From Poa pratensis (lineage: Eukaryota; Streptophyta; Magnoliopsida; Poales; Poaceae): a DNA stretch of 64,000 bases. Location of the stretch: contig CAMZMU010000012.1 of NCBI GenBank assembly GCA_947311845.1, forward strand, positions 4,986,192-5,050,191, in the 5' to 3' direction. A program made the translations under genes and the position numbers. The notes under the pieces are model-generated. The model was not told where the DNA came from. It saw nothing but the letters and a program-made list of their open reading frames with translations, and searched no databases. Of the stretch, positions 44,982 to 56,209 are shown piece after piece (the first letter of the stretch is position 1; every line of letters begins with the position of its first letter).

Positions 44982-47750
44982 ATGAGTAATTTAGTGAAAT
45001 GTTTGTTTTACTATGGTCCTGGCGAAGTTGTGGTAAATGAGCATGGAGCTGATTTGGGTGAGTTTCGATGGTCAGAGTTGGAACTGAGTGACCCAGAAAC
45101 ATGGTCTATAAGTCAGCTGAAAGATTGGTTGGCAGCGTGTTTAGGGCTTAATCCTCAAACAGACACTGTCGGTGTGCATGCACTGTGGACGAAGTCAAGG
45201 TCCCGGTGTTTTTTTATTTGAGGCCGATAGATCGGACCTCTCAGATGGTGCGATGGTTGCAAGGCTGCGAAAGCAGGGGATGTACCCCTATCGCGTTACT
45301 GATACCTGTCGCGAAGGAGGTGATTCCGCCTGAAGGCGAGGGAGGGCACGATCCTGGCAGAGTAGTCAGGAGATGCAATTTTCTGGACATGATTATAATC
45401 AGGGAGATGTTGGAGGTGGTGGTTATGAATCTGGCCAAAATAGTCAGACAGATCATATGGAAGAGGGAGATGAAGATGTGCTGAGGCAGCAGCAGACGAT
45501 GTATTCCAAGAAATGATGGAAGAGGAAGACGAAGATGGTGGTAGTGCTTATGGGCATGATTCCGACGAGTCGGATGACGAACATGTGGTGCCAAATCCTG
45601 CGTCATGGAGTCATGATTTCTCGTCGTCAATGACAGTGAACGATGGTCATGATTCTGCCTGGGAATACCATCAGAACCAGGTTTCTGCGGGTGCTCTATA
45701 TACCGACAAGCAACATTTGCAAGATGCAATCATTAAGTGGGCAATGTCGACTTGCAAGACATTCAAAACCAAGGTGTCGAGTAAAAAATATCTGACAATG
45801 GAATGTGAGGTAGCAGGGTGTCCTGGAAGGGTGCACGGTTATCGTCCTCACTTCGGCATAAACTGGAAAGTGAGCGACGTAGTACAACACACATGTAGAA
45901 TTGAGAGTATTCCTCAAGATCATCGTAACATTTCGTCGACGCTTATAGCTCGGTTGCTGTACTCAGAAATAGTACAGGGCAAAGCTATGGAAGCGAAGGC
46001 TATTATACATAAGGTGTTCACCAGGTTCAAGTACACAATATCTTATGGCAAAGCTTGGAGGGCTAAGCAGATGGCACTTGAGAAAAGATTCGGATCGTTC
46101 CTAGACTCATATGACTCAGTTGTTCGGCTCCTCTACACATTGCAGGCCCGTAATCCAGGCACATATGTTGACGTCAAACACTTTTGGATGGCAGAGTTTC
46201 CAAACGTAAAGGTGCTGCATCGTGTGTTCTTCTCTTTCGGTGTATGCATAGAAGCTTTCACTCATTGTCGACCAGTTATCTGTGTTGATGGTACATTTCT
46301 TACTGGCAAGTATAGGGGACAGATCTTGACTGCCATTGGTCAGGATGGCAACAATCAGATCGTGCCACTTGCATTTGCTTTTGTGGAGAGCGAGAACACT
46401 GAAAGTTGGACTTGGTTCTTCAGGCAGCTTAAAATAGCAGTAGTAAAAGATAAGCCGAACGTGTGCATCCTTCATGACCGCCATGCTGGTATACTGAACG
46501 CCGTCAAGGCACTCACAAACCCTGTGGCCGCGGAAGAAACGCCATGGCTAGACCTGCAGAGTCGTTGGTGCATGCGCCATTTGGGGGCCAATTTTTTCTC
46601 ACAGTTCCGATAAGGCTTTGATGAATCTATTCAAAAAACTGTGCAAGCAGAACCAATTCTGGAAATACACATTCGTACGTGGTAAGCTTGATGACTTCAC
46701 TAACCAGCATGTTAGGCAGAGGAGAGCTGCACGAAATGTTGCAGTAGCAGCACATGTGCAACTTGTGGCGCAACAGCTAGCAACCGGACCTCCACCAGCT
46801 GAGGATGTACCTGTTGGGCTTTGTGACTTGCCAGGATTTGATCCGCCTGGTGTTAGGAGAAAGACTGGGAGGTTGATTAAAAACTTTCAGCAGTGGATAG
46901 AGCACGAGCCTCTTGAGAGGTGGTCTTTGCTGCATGACACTTATGGAGCCAGGTACGGTGTTATGACTACCAACCTGGCTGAAACATACAACTTTGTTCT
47001 TAGAGGAAATAGGGCATTGCCACTTACAGCCATTGTGGAGGGTATTTTTGAGGGCACAGTCAAATACTTCAGAGAAAGACGCCAGAAAGCTCACATGCAT
47101 ATCGTAACAACCCAAACACACCTTTTTGTGAGAAGATTACGGAGTACATGGATAGGAAGATGGCAAAAGCTCGTACTCATGCTGTGCAGGCCATAGGAAA
47201 TCAAGAAAGGAGGTTCGAGGTACGCTTACCTTCTGACAAGTTTGGTTGCGGAAATCAGCTCAGAACGCATGAGGTGCGAATTGGAAATGAAGCCCGACCA
47301 ACATGTGACTGCACATGCAATAAACCAAAATTGCTTCACCTGCCCTGCTCCCATGTATTGGCTGCGTGTGGCCAACTCGGACTGTCAGCCATCTCGTTCG
47401 TTTCACCATATTATTTGAACGAGTCTGTGCTTAATACCTGGACCGGTGAAATGGTGGGATTTCGAGCTGTGGGTAATTTTAACACGGTTGACCCTAATGA
47501 AAGGCAGTACATCCCCGACCCAAGGCTACTGCGTCCTGGTAGAGGTAGACGACCGTGCAAGCGTATCAGAAATGGTATGGATGAATCTGAAGCCGGAGGC
47601 CCGACAGTGCAATGTTTCTTGTGCAATGATTTTGGTCACAGGGACACTGCTTGTACAAAATTCCCACCTACGAATGCTGCTCCGGCAACTAGAGCAGCTG
47701 CTCCACGTGGGCGAGGCAGCCGAGGACCAAGAGGAAGGGGAAGAAACTAG
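44982..47750 (+). pseudogene. MudrA-type transposase, frameshifted
   Basis: Plus-strand pieces: N-terminal domain from ATG 44982 (LVKCLFYYGPGEVVVNEHG); an acidic linker; the main frame 45513-46613 with the MuDR zinc-knuckle-like block (CEVAGCPGRVHGYRPHFG) and the catalytic region (CVDGTFLTGKYRG, CILHDRHAGILNAV); then 46618-47196 with the likely catalytic Glu (TTNLAETYNFVLRG). The last piece, 47148-47750, has a SWIM finger (CDCTCNKPKLLHLPCSH) and a C-x2-C-x4-H-x4-C knuckle (CFLCNDFGHRDTAC). Frame breaks lie near 45200, 45370-45490, 46614 and 47130. All domains of a full-length transposase are present but the gene cannot be read through, unless some breaks are unrecognised introns. Confidence 0.9.
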
Positions 47751-48239
47751 GATGTTTTAAATTTGGACTGTGCTTTTATTTGTAATAATGAGGATCAATG
47801 TTTTAAAATTGGACTATGTTTTAATCTGTAATATGTGTGGATCAGTGTTTGTAGACAATGTTTTTATCTGTAATATGTGTGGATCAGTGATTTAAATTTG
47901 GAGTTTGATTTCATCTGTAATTTGTCTGCATTTGTGGCTAAAAAAGAGGAGGGAGAGGTGGAAAAAAATGGAAGAGCCTCTCGGCCCAGCTTGGGCCGAC
48001 AGCTCTTGTCGGCCCAGTTCAGGCCGATAGGCCCAGTCGGCCCAGCTCTGGCCGACCGGTTTCTCTGCCACGCGCAGAGCCGGCCGACAGCACATATCGG
48101 CCCAGGCCTGGCCGACAGGACCTAATCGGCCCAGGCCTGGCCGAGGCCGTATTATTTTTGAAATTTCGTTATTTTGCGTAATATTTTTCAAATTTATTTT
48201 AAAAAATGTATTATTAAAAAAAAATTAGCCCGGCCATGG

Positions 48240-48700
48240 CGAGCTCTGCTCACCCATCGACAAAGTGCTCCAGCACATTGAGGCTCATGCCGCTGCCAGA
48301 GAAAACGGAGTCGACCTCACGGGCGCGAGGGAACGTAGCGGGACAGACCTCCATGCTAGCCCGCCGTGCCAAAGCAGCGAGGCTGGCCCACAACAAATTG
48401 GGCGATTCAACATGGATACAGGTCGTTGGTTGGGCAGAGGATTTGGGCAAAATTTTCCCCGATTAACTGGATACGTGAAGTAGGGGAGGGTTGTCCCGTT
48501 CCTACCGCCGGAGGGATCCGCGGCGCCGGTCACCGGCGGTTCGCGTATGCGAGGGCGCGACGGATGGTCCGGCGCTAGCAAAGAGGAGGCGAGGGTCTGC
48601 GGTGCCGCCTGGCAACCTGGCAGGTGGAACGAACGGGAAAGGAGGAGGAAGACACGGACGAACCGGTAGGTGATCTATGGTGGCAGTGGTGGGTAATTTA
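48240..48700. other. Right part of Helitron A: GC-rich gene-like filler
   Basis: GC-rich sequence with overlapping open frames on both strands (for example minus 48250-48450). No domain recognised. Probably a captured exon or composition artefact. Confidence 0.3.
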
Positions 48701-49443
48701 TTTTAACTTTAAGGGTAAAATTGGAAATTTAAAAAACGTACCAACCATCACCTGAAGCCATATTATATAGTAGAGATAGATAGATATAGACTAGCAAAAT
48801 GCCCGTGCGTTGCTACGGGCTGATTGAAAATTAGATAATTTGTATTTTGAAAAATGTATCAACCTTGACAAATATCGTTTCTGTGTACCGCATTCGTGGT
48901 ACTTGTGTCTCCTTAACCTAACTCATCTTCTAAGAAGATGGAAAGTTATATTTCTTCTCACCCCTCCTTCCTTCCAATTCCATTTTCTTTATCCCTTATT
49001 GTTCTAGCATTGTCATCGTTTCAAAAGTCTTATCTGGTCTTGCCATTGATTGAGCATCTTGTTTAAACTTTAGCAGCTCTATGAAGTGGCCCTCGTGTAC
49101 CATGAGAGATGATGACACGGTGTATGTCTGATTTGGAAGGGAAATAGTGAAATGGTTGTCACTTGCACGAGAGGACTATTAAATTTCTTGACCACAAATA
49201 ATTTAGGATGCACATAGTGAAATGATAATTTTTTGTCTCCATATTTTCCGATGGTAACAAAGATAACACGTTTCTAAACGCAAGAAACATAAAAAACAAA
49301 TGCGGTGTATAGCTGAGAAAATGAAGCTAAAAAATACTTGATTACATTATTTGAGAACCCCATATCTGACTCGTCCTGAAAGTTTTGATTACTTTATCTG
49401 AATGATTGAAATCTGAAAGGGTGTTCTTTTATTTTTGTAAGAT

Positions 49444-51185
49444 AGTTGGCATGTACGTGCAACGCACGTGTCTCAGGGTTTTCCGCAATTAGATTTTGTT
49501 TGTATTTTGGCATCATCATATCATCATGCATCATGACATTGCATATCTGCCCGATAAAATTATTTTTCCTAAACCCTATTTTATTTTACCAAAATTGTGC
49601 TAATTTTCTTTGCCAAACCTTCATCTCCATATAAAAAAAATGTCAATCGTTTTGCAAAAGAAAAAAAATTAAAAGTCAAAGTTTTAGAGTATGAGAAAGG
49701 GCAGCCCAACCAGCCAGGCCCAAAAGGCCTTACCGGAAGCCACCAGCCCACCCCGAGCCAAACCCTAGTGTTTCCCTGGCGTTTTCTGTTCCCACCCCTA
49801 CAACTTTGCAGCCGCCCCCAGATGTTCTTTCTTTTTGCTATCAGGTCCTCCCACCAACCACCTCGTCTCCGTGGCCGACGACGGCTAGGCGGCTATGGCG
49901 CCTCGCCCCGCCGCGCTCGTCTCAGGCCATGTCCTCCACCAGCGTGGCCTCCATCCGGCGGTCTCCTCCTTGAGCCACCACCACCACCTCGCCCCTGCTT
50001 CTCACCACCAGAAGGCAAGGCACCGTCGCCCTCTCCAGCAGCAGTTCTGCCGCGCTCACTCTCCCTCACCGAGGTCCAGCTTGACGTCCTCTCAGCTTCG
50101 TCCGCACCGGCGCTGCTCGCCCGTGCCCGATTACTCTGGATGATGTTTCCAATTTTTACCTCAGTGGTGGTACTGGACTTATTTGATCTAGCTTATTCAA
50201 GTGCTTTGGTCACTGTAATTATGTTAGCCAACCAACAGAGCTCAATGGAACTGCTCCAGCGTTGGTGTCTACGGTACAAATATACGGCATTAAGATGAAA
50301 GATCAAAGCAAAAGAAGTTAGTATTGGTTCCACCAAGGGTCCTGAAATACTACATGTTATATACTCAGAAAAACACAACGATGCCATAAAACACCAACAG
50401 AGTACAGACATTGCATTTGTCACATCAACAGATCATGCAAACATCTAAGCTCACCGTGTGATGCTGCTTGTCGATGCAGTTGATCCCATGATAATACTGC
50501 GTCTCCACGTACTCTTCCCCGTTCGCATCCCCTCCGTCCAACACCAACTTCTGCGCACGACGAAGTAACAGGCTTACATCAATTTGGTTCAACAATCGAA
50601 CAACAAATTCGAACGCCGTGAACAAGAGAAGAAAAGGCGTCAACCTGCGGCTTGGCCTCGAGGTCGCAGAGCTTCCGGTGCTCCAGCATGTCCGCTCCGG
50701 CGGCCTCTTCGGCACCACCGGCGCCGGCGTCCGACGGATCGCTGCGCGGCGGCTTGGCCGGGCGTCTCGGGGCGACGCTGTCGAAGTATCCGCGCACCTG
50801 GGCCTCCACCCGCGCCGACTCATCCGGCGGCAAGTGCGGGTCGCTGCGCGCCGGCCGCGTCGTCGCCATGGCGGCTCGACTTCTCTCCTCTTGGGTCTTG
50901 GCTCGCTGGGTCCAAGACTGGAGTTGGTCCTGGTGTAGTCGCCGTTTCCGGGGGGCGGTGGAAGCTGGTTTTGCTGTGGTGGGCTTTCCGGCTGAGGAGA
51001 AAAAGAAACGAAACCGTACGGTGGCAATTTGATCATATTATGTGATTTGGTGGGAGGGCAAAACGGTCCAAATTGAACAATGTTGAGTTGTCAAACATTG
51101 GGACGATCTGGGCTGTTCGATCGGATATTGAACGGTACAGATTTAATGTATCCCAACAAGTTTGCTCTTTTAATAGTAGTATAGA
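49444..51185 (-). mobile_element. Helitron-like element C nested in B, carrying gene fragments
   Basis: Minus-strand 3' end: hairpin ACGTGCGTTGCACGT, spacer, then CTAT where CTAG is expected (about 49444). Minus-strand 5' end: TCTATACTACTATTAAAAGA starting at 51185. The A/T flanks are not clean, so the boundaries are provisional. The interior carries a plus-strand GC-rich exon-like block (about 49860-50150) and a minus-strand gene fragment. Confidence 0.5.
50455..50869 (-). pseudogene. Captured two-exon gene fragment (MEE59-like)
   Basis: Minus strand: exon 1 from ATG 50869 begins MATTRPARSDPHLPPDESAR, continues with VRGYFDSVAPRRPAKPPRSD and ends LEAKPQ at a GT near 50645. An intron of about 0.1 kb ends at CAG near 50550. 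Exon 2 reads KLVLDGGDANGEEYVETQYY and ends DKQHHT before a GT. From memory this matches a small plant protein annotated as MEE59 in Arabidopsis; the C-terminal exon is missing here. The GC-rich upstream sequence to about 51030 may be the captured promoter. Position inside a Helitron-like unit argues for capture, not a native gene. Confidence 0.55.
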
Positions 51186-51724
51186 AGAAATCGAAAGCAA
51201 ATTAAAGTATTTAAGCAATCTAGCTTTCTTACCTGACGGCGGTCTCCTTGCCCACGTGGTTGTCCTGCTCTTCTGTTTGAATCCCGGCCGCGTACGGGGA
51301 TGATGAGCCCGAACACTCCAACTTGTATATATAGTTTAGTTCAGAGTACATTGCATCAGTTCAGTACAAACAACTTCTGTTTAATTAAGTTTAGTTGTAA
51401 ACTCGCTACCAACCGTATAAACAAAAACAATTCCCTGGAGCAAAGCAAATGCAACGAAGTACTTTTTTTACGGGAACGAAGTACTTACCTGTCTGCTCGT
51501 TCCTGAAGACACAAAACACTTTATCGACGTTCTCGAGCTGCTCCAGCGCCTCCTCAGCGGCCTCCCTAGTCCCTACCTAGCTGCTAAGAATTCTCCTCTT
51601 CTTCAGATTCCAACATTGATCAGTTCTTCCAGGGCAAGCGACGGGTGGATCCACGCATCTTCCTTCTCTTCTAATTCCTTTCTTCAGACGCGGATGCGGC
51701 GAGGAGGTCGTAGCTGGCGCGGGC

Positions 51725-51928
51725 AAATCGCGAGATCCTCGTCGCCGAGGCTAGGATGCCCCTCCCCGCTCGTTGCCCTACTCCTCCCCATACGCGGCCA
51801 CCTCGACGAACTCCGGGACGGACCCGCGGGAAAATCGCGAGGTCGTCGTTGCTGGGGCCAAGAAGCCCCTCCCGCTCGTCGCTCTACTCCTCCCATACGC
51901 GGCCGCCTCGTCGACCTCCGGGACTGAC
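51725..51928. repeat. GC-rich tandem repeat, two units of about 100 bp
   Basis: Units at about 51725-51831 and 51832-51928 share 'aatcgcgag', 'gcccctccc', 'tactcctccc', 'atacgcggcc' and 'ctccgggac'. A weaker third unit may follow to about 52050. Open frames across it are low-complexity Arg/Pro/Ser and not credible genes. Confidence 0.7.
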
Positions 51929-52409
51929 ACGTCCGCGGCCGCTGCTATGTGTATCTGCCGACGCCGCTGGGTACGGGCAGCCACTCCCGCTAGTATCCCT
52001 CCTCCTTCTCGTAGGCAGTGCCTCATCGCCCTCCAGGACGGAACTGACCGCCGGCGCGCCGCTGCTGGGCACCGATATTGGTTCAGAGTTTTTTTGGTCG
52101 TGGTCTCACGAAAAGAAAAACGTTTCGTCAGGTTAAGTAATGGACTGCGGGTTAGATCCCAAGAAACTGAAGGGCTAAATTGCAAAACGACCCGACGTAC
52201 CACCACCACGGTCGTCTACTGATATTATATAGTAGAGATTAGTCGGGGGTATTATGGTCATTTGTTCACGAACAGAGGAACAGTTCTCGTGCTGCTCCCA
52301 CCCTCGATCCACAAACTGCAGCGCCGCCGGCCTCCTCCTATCTGTCCCTCAGCGGCGCCGTCGGCCTCCTCAACAAGTTTTATCTGAGCCGCCGGCATCT
52401 CTCCCATCG

Positions 52410-52668
52410 CCTGCAGGAACGGAGGCCACCGTCCCCATCTCGTCCGTTGCAATTGTGCGGCTGCTCGGCGACGACGACCTCGACGAGCTGTGCGGCTGCA
52501 TCGATCTGGGGTTCGGGTTCGATGAGGGCAGGAGCAGGCTGCGCGGAATGCGAGGAGGGCAGGAGCAGGCGTGTGTCGAGGCCGGGTGCGCGGCGTGCAA
52601 CGAGGGGCAGGAGCGGGCTGGTCGAGACGCTGCCCGCGCTCTACCTCTACTACGCCGTCGCCGTAGAG
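52410..52668 (+). pseudogene. DUF1685-like gene fragment, first exon, frame-shifted
   Basis: The plus-strand frame gives LLGDDDLDELCGCIDLGFGF, and in a shifted frame SGLVETLPALYLYYAVAVE, followed by a GT at 52669. These two blocks, in this order, recall the DUF1685 family of small plant proteins. Between them the phrase 'gagggcaggagc' occurs three times and disrupts the frame, so an internal repeat expansion is the likely lesion. Family recognition is from memory. Confidence 0.45.
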
Positions 52669-52669
52669 G

Positions 52670-53727
52670 TACAATCAGGTCGCCCCATGCGATCCAAGAG
52701 ATCTCCCCAGGCTCACATCACACGGTAGAAGTGCAGAAATTAGCATGGGATTATTTCCTGGGCTAAAATTGTGCTGACAAAGGTCTGCGGTTTTTTACAC
52801 TAGCTTTTCAGCCAGCAGAGCAGTAGTTGAGCCAAACGATTGTAAAAAAAATCACTTTAGCCAAACATGCTGGCCGTGATGATCTGCACCAGAGTACCAA
52901 GTAACAACCATGTTTTTCAATGTGACTCGGTCCATTCACAGCTTGGTCTGCACAACTGAGACCCGGTAGGTAACATATCATTTCTGAAGATCTTAGGTAG
53001 CAGATACCAACAATTTATGTGCTATGTAGTGAACTTGTACCAGGTCACCACCTTCCAGTTAGATATGCTAGCTACCCAGCCCTCTGTTTATAGTTGTTCA
53101 GTATATAAAGTATTCCTAGCATATTCAATCACTTTCCATATGCCATATATTAAACTAGCTGAAGTTCATAGATTTATACTGAAAAACTTGAACCAAATAG
53201 TGTCATACTGGTTTGATAGCAGGCAAGTTTTGATAAATATATGCCCTTCACTTGAATACAAAATGCTCACTGAAACAGTGTATTTGTAGTTAGGCATCTG
53301 GGAATGAACACCAGATCAGATTTTCTTACATATAGAGTATGTTGCTTCATCATTTACTTATTGAGTTTGTGGATTAAGTATTTTTTCTCATAACTTCTCG
53401 TATTTACTAGTTGAAATAATACACATGTGCGATGGTAGTCTTATGTACAACAACAGTTCTGTGTTCATTCCCAGATCCTTGTATCGATAAAATTTGGATA
53501 AACATCATGTACATATATGCTCCTTTTGCTGGCTGTACTCTTTTGAGTAGCACACTGTGTTCTGTGCGATGTGTTGCTGTTTCTTATTTCCCATGTATTT
53601 AACTGAATTTGAGAACAATGGATTGTTGTGTTTAGTTATGTCGATACTGGTTGTTTCATGCATCGGTCTTTGCCCATTTTATTAATCTGCCACGTGATTG
53701 ACTTATAATTGTTAATTTTGATATGCA
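52670..53727. other. Intron-like or intergenic AT-rich sequence
   Basis: No coding frame with a recognisable product and no repeat ends. Might be the intron between the DUF1685-like exon and the exon-like block at 53730. Confidence 0.4.
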
Positions 53728-53729
53728 GG

Positions 53730-53875
53730 AAGACATGGCTGATTGATGGAAGTGATGAGTCTATTGCTGAGTTCCGCGACATTGTCAGCAGAATTTTTTA
53801 TAGCGAGGATGAGAGAAGAGAAGCACATGAAGAGGAAGAGGAGGCCATGGAATATCACTCGTGTTGGGTGTAAAG
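53730..53875 (+). other. Exon-like acidic block of unknown identity
   Basis: After 'gatatgcag' at about 53728 a plus-strand frame reads KTWLIDGSDESIAEFRDIV and EDERREAHEEEEEAMEY, ending in TAA. A polypyrimidine-type acceptor and clean frame suggest a last exon. No family recognised. It may belong with the DUF1685-like fragment, but the expected C-terminus of that family is not seen. Confidence 0.35.
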
Positions 53876-54367
53876 CCACGGAATATCCGATGCTTCAGAC
53901 TCCTAGGCTGATAGATATTCACTGATAGGTTTTAGCTGTTTGCGTACCGTTCATGTGAGTAGAAGAACATTTGTAGGTAATCTGTTTAACCATGGTCGCT
54001 GTCCACACAAGGATCTCAATGTATTGAGCTTGAGTGATACTACATTTTATTGTTTTACTGCGAGGGATCAGTACAACCATGTTAGATTAGAAGAGTTTGT
54101 ATTCACAAACCATGACTCGATGTCTTGTAAACAACACAAACTATTTGAGAGTTTCTGCTGTGCTCATCTTCTGAGTCATGCTGCATGCTTGAAAAGTGGA
54201 GAAGCTTGCGTCCTGATGGGCAGACAAGCTGGTCTATTTTGTACCAATACCTGAAATATATGGTCAGTGTAATCAGCGGTTCTGCTGTAGGTTTCTGGCC
54301 TCGTGGCCACCATCATGTTAACACAATCATCATCTGAGCTTGTAATCAATCATAAACCATGACATTA

Positions 54368-55354
54368 ACGGCGGGGCAGTGCCTTGTGGCTTGGGACACT
54401 ATCTGCAAACCTGTCATTTACGGAGGACTGGGGATTAAGGATCTTAAGCTGCAAGGGCTCGCCCTAAGAGCGAGATGGGAATGGCTTAGGCGTACAGACC
54501 CATCCAGGCCCTGGTATGGTCTACCAGCGATGAAAGATAGGGACGTTGTGGGCGTGTTCCAGAGTTTGGCGCAGATCACAGTTGGAAACGGAGAGAGGGT
54601 GATGTTCTGGACAGACAAGTGGATACATGGCAGCAGAGTTTCAGACATTGCACCGAACATTCTCACGGCAGTCACTACCAGGAAGCAGAATATGAGAACG
54701 GTAGCGCAAGGTATGACCGCTAACAGTTGGGTACTAGACATCACTGAGGAACTATCTGAGGAAGGCCTCAATGAGTTCACTAGGCTTTGGGTGGAGGTGA
54801 ACACGGTGGACCGAGTGGAGCAACAGCCCGACGAGTTCAGGTGGACGTGTGCACCCTCGGGTGTTTACTCGGCAAAGGCGACAGTGCATTATGCCAAGGG
54901 CGAGTGAGGAGTGCAATTGCTAAGCCGATCTGGAGATCTTTTGCGCCGGCGAAGTGTAAAATCTTCGGTTGGCTAGCCACCAAATACCGTCTGTGGACGT
55001 CTGACAGGCGAGCGAGACACGGGCTGCAAGATCACCCAGATGCATGCTATACGTGTTTGCAGGAGGAGGACAATGTCAATCATGTCCTGGTGCAATGCGT
55101 TTTTGCGAGAGAAGTGTGGCTAGGATGCTTGGTCAAAGTAGGGCGAGAGGGAGAATTCAGAAACTGGACAGAAGGCAATTTGATACTCTTGTGATTCTGG
55201 TGGCCTGGATGTTGTGGAAGCAGAGAAACGCGCGTGTTTTTGGTCGAATTCGTGATCAGTGTAATGTCTTGCAACTCCTAGATAGGATCGGAGATGAGCT
55301 TAAGCTTTGGCAACATGCCAGAGGAGGACGGCGAACACATGACGTGAGAGAGTA
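54368..55354 (+). pseudogene. LINE ORF2 C-terminus with zf-RVT domain
   Basis: Plus-strand pieces show GGLGIKDLKLQGLALRARWE and NGERVMFWTDKWIHGS. A frame change near 54900 leads to KPIWRSFAPAKCKIFGWLA, CYTCLQEEDNVNHVLVQC (zf-RVT cysteines) and, in a third frame, ILVAWMLWKQRNARVF. The stop is at about 55353. Frameshifts and absence of the RT core make it inert. It is a different LINE lineage from the copy at 34706. Confidence 0.88.
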
Positions 55355-55479
55355 GCTAGAGTGTGAGTGCGGAGTTTGCTAGCCCTAATGTTCGCATTGG
55401 GTGTCTAGTTTCTTGTAAATTGTTCTGCTCTTCTTCTATAAAAATAAGGTATGCCTTTGGCATACTCTTTAAAAAAAAA
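54368..55479 (+). mobile_element. 5'-truncated LINE, 3' end of ORF2 plus A-tail
   Basis: The 1.1 kb insert begins inside ORF2 and ends in an A-run (55471-55482) after 'ggtatgcctttggcatact'. The exact 14-bp duplication AAACCATGACATTA flanks it (54354-54367 and 55480-55493). This is a typical target-primed insertion truncated at the 5' end. Confidence 0.92.
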
Positions 55480-55493
55480 AAACCATGACATTA

Positions 55494-56201
55494 GTCTTGT
55501 AGAACCAAAACCATTTAGTGCTCTAAAATATCTGTATTAGATTACTGAACCAGATTCTTACGAGTCTGTTTTTGTTCACGAAACCTTCCTGATCCATCAT
55601 GCACTCTCCACTAAGAAAAACCATGTGAACTTGCGACTGGCGTTGTTGGTAAAATCAATAGAGGAAACATCGTTTTATCCTTTCTCAACTAGTTTGATCA
55701 CTTCTTTGAGACTGCATTCATGTTCTTCTATCATATATGGCAATTAAGACTGGTGACTTCTCAATTGCGACGCGCAGCTTGAAGCAGTAAGCATCACGGC
55801 AGGGTCAGACCCAGTGGTGACTTCTCAATTCGCCAACGACGCACACGTCAGCACTTCTTGGTGGTGCTCGTCGGCTCCTATGTCAATGGCAGCCGAATGC
55901 TCATGAGACTTGCTTTGCTTCTGACAGCAGTGACAGTCTTTATCGCCGCCTGGTCTCTCAACACTTGCGTTCGATGCAAGGGCGGCGAATCTCATGTCCA
56001 GCGACCTCGCCGTGGCGGTGGCGCGGCACGCCTCCTCCTTCCCGCGGCCTCTGTGGCTGTTCCCCTCCCCCAGAAGCAGCATGCTGTTGTGAGCAGGCAC
56101 GTGCCGACGTCGGCAACCGCCGCCCATAGCACCGGACACCACGCCAGAGCGAGCACGAGGACGGCGGCCTTCGCGGCCACCGAAGTCACCACGTTGATGG
56201 C
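55494..56201 (+). other. Intergenic with a GC-rich exon-like stretch (about 55790-56200)
   Basis: The GC-rich part has a plus-strand frame 55858-56265 with a hydrophobic helix (LALLLTAVTVFIAAWSLNTC) and, in another frame, MSSDLAVAVARHASSFPRP. These look like pieces of a broken gene for a small membrane protein. No family assigned. The hAT at 56210 entered its right edge. Confidence 0.35.
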
Positions 56202-56209
56202 GATGGTAT

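Larger units (their letters stand above)
44257..48229 (+). mobile_element. Mutator-like element (MULE), 3.97 kb
   Basis: Inverted ends begin GCTAATTTTTTTTTAATAAT and match at the far end over about 100 bp, followed on both sides by arrays of CGGCC-rich units. The exact 9-bp duplication CCGGCCATG flanks it (44248-44256 and 48230-48238). A plus-strand MudrA-type transposase fills the middle. The target lies inside Helitron A. Confidence 0.95.
42802..48776 (-). mobile_element. Helitron A (non-autonomous), host to a Mutator element
   Basis: Minus-strand 3' terminus: hairpin CCCGTTGCAACGCACGGG, spacer 'cactttg', CTAG (42805-42802), preceded on the plus strand by A (42801). Minus-strand 5' terminus: TCTCTACTATATAATA starting at 48776, followed on the plus strand by T (48777). 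Insertion between A and T fits Helitrons. Net of the inner 3.97 kb Mutator element it is about 2.0 kb. No Rep/helicase coding is seen. Confidence 0.8.
48791..52238 (-). mobile_element. Helitron B (composite), adjacent to Helitrons Z and A
   Basis: Minus-strand 3' terminus: hairpin CCCGTAGCAACGCACGGG, spacer, CTAG (48794-48791), with A at 48790. Minus-strand 5' terminus: TCTCTACTATATAATA starting at 52238, with T at 52239. Both end motifs match Helitron A. The 3.45 kb interior includes another Helitron-like unit (C) and GC-rich repeats. Confidence 0.75.

Noticed and set aside
51616..52222. Several overlapping Arg/Pro-rich frames
   Set aside because: They track the tandem GC-rich repeat units and are open on both strands; composition explains them.
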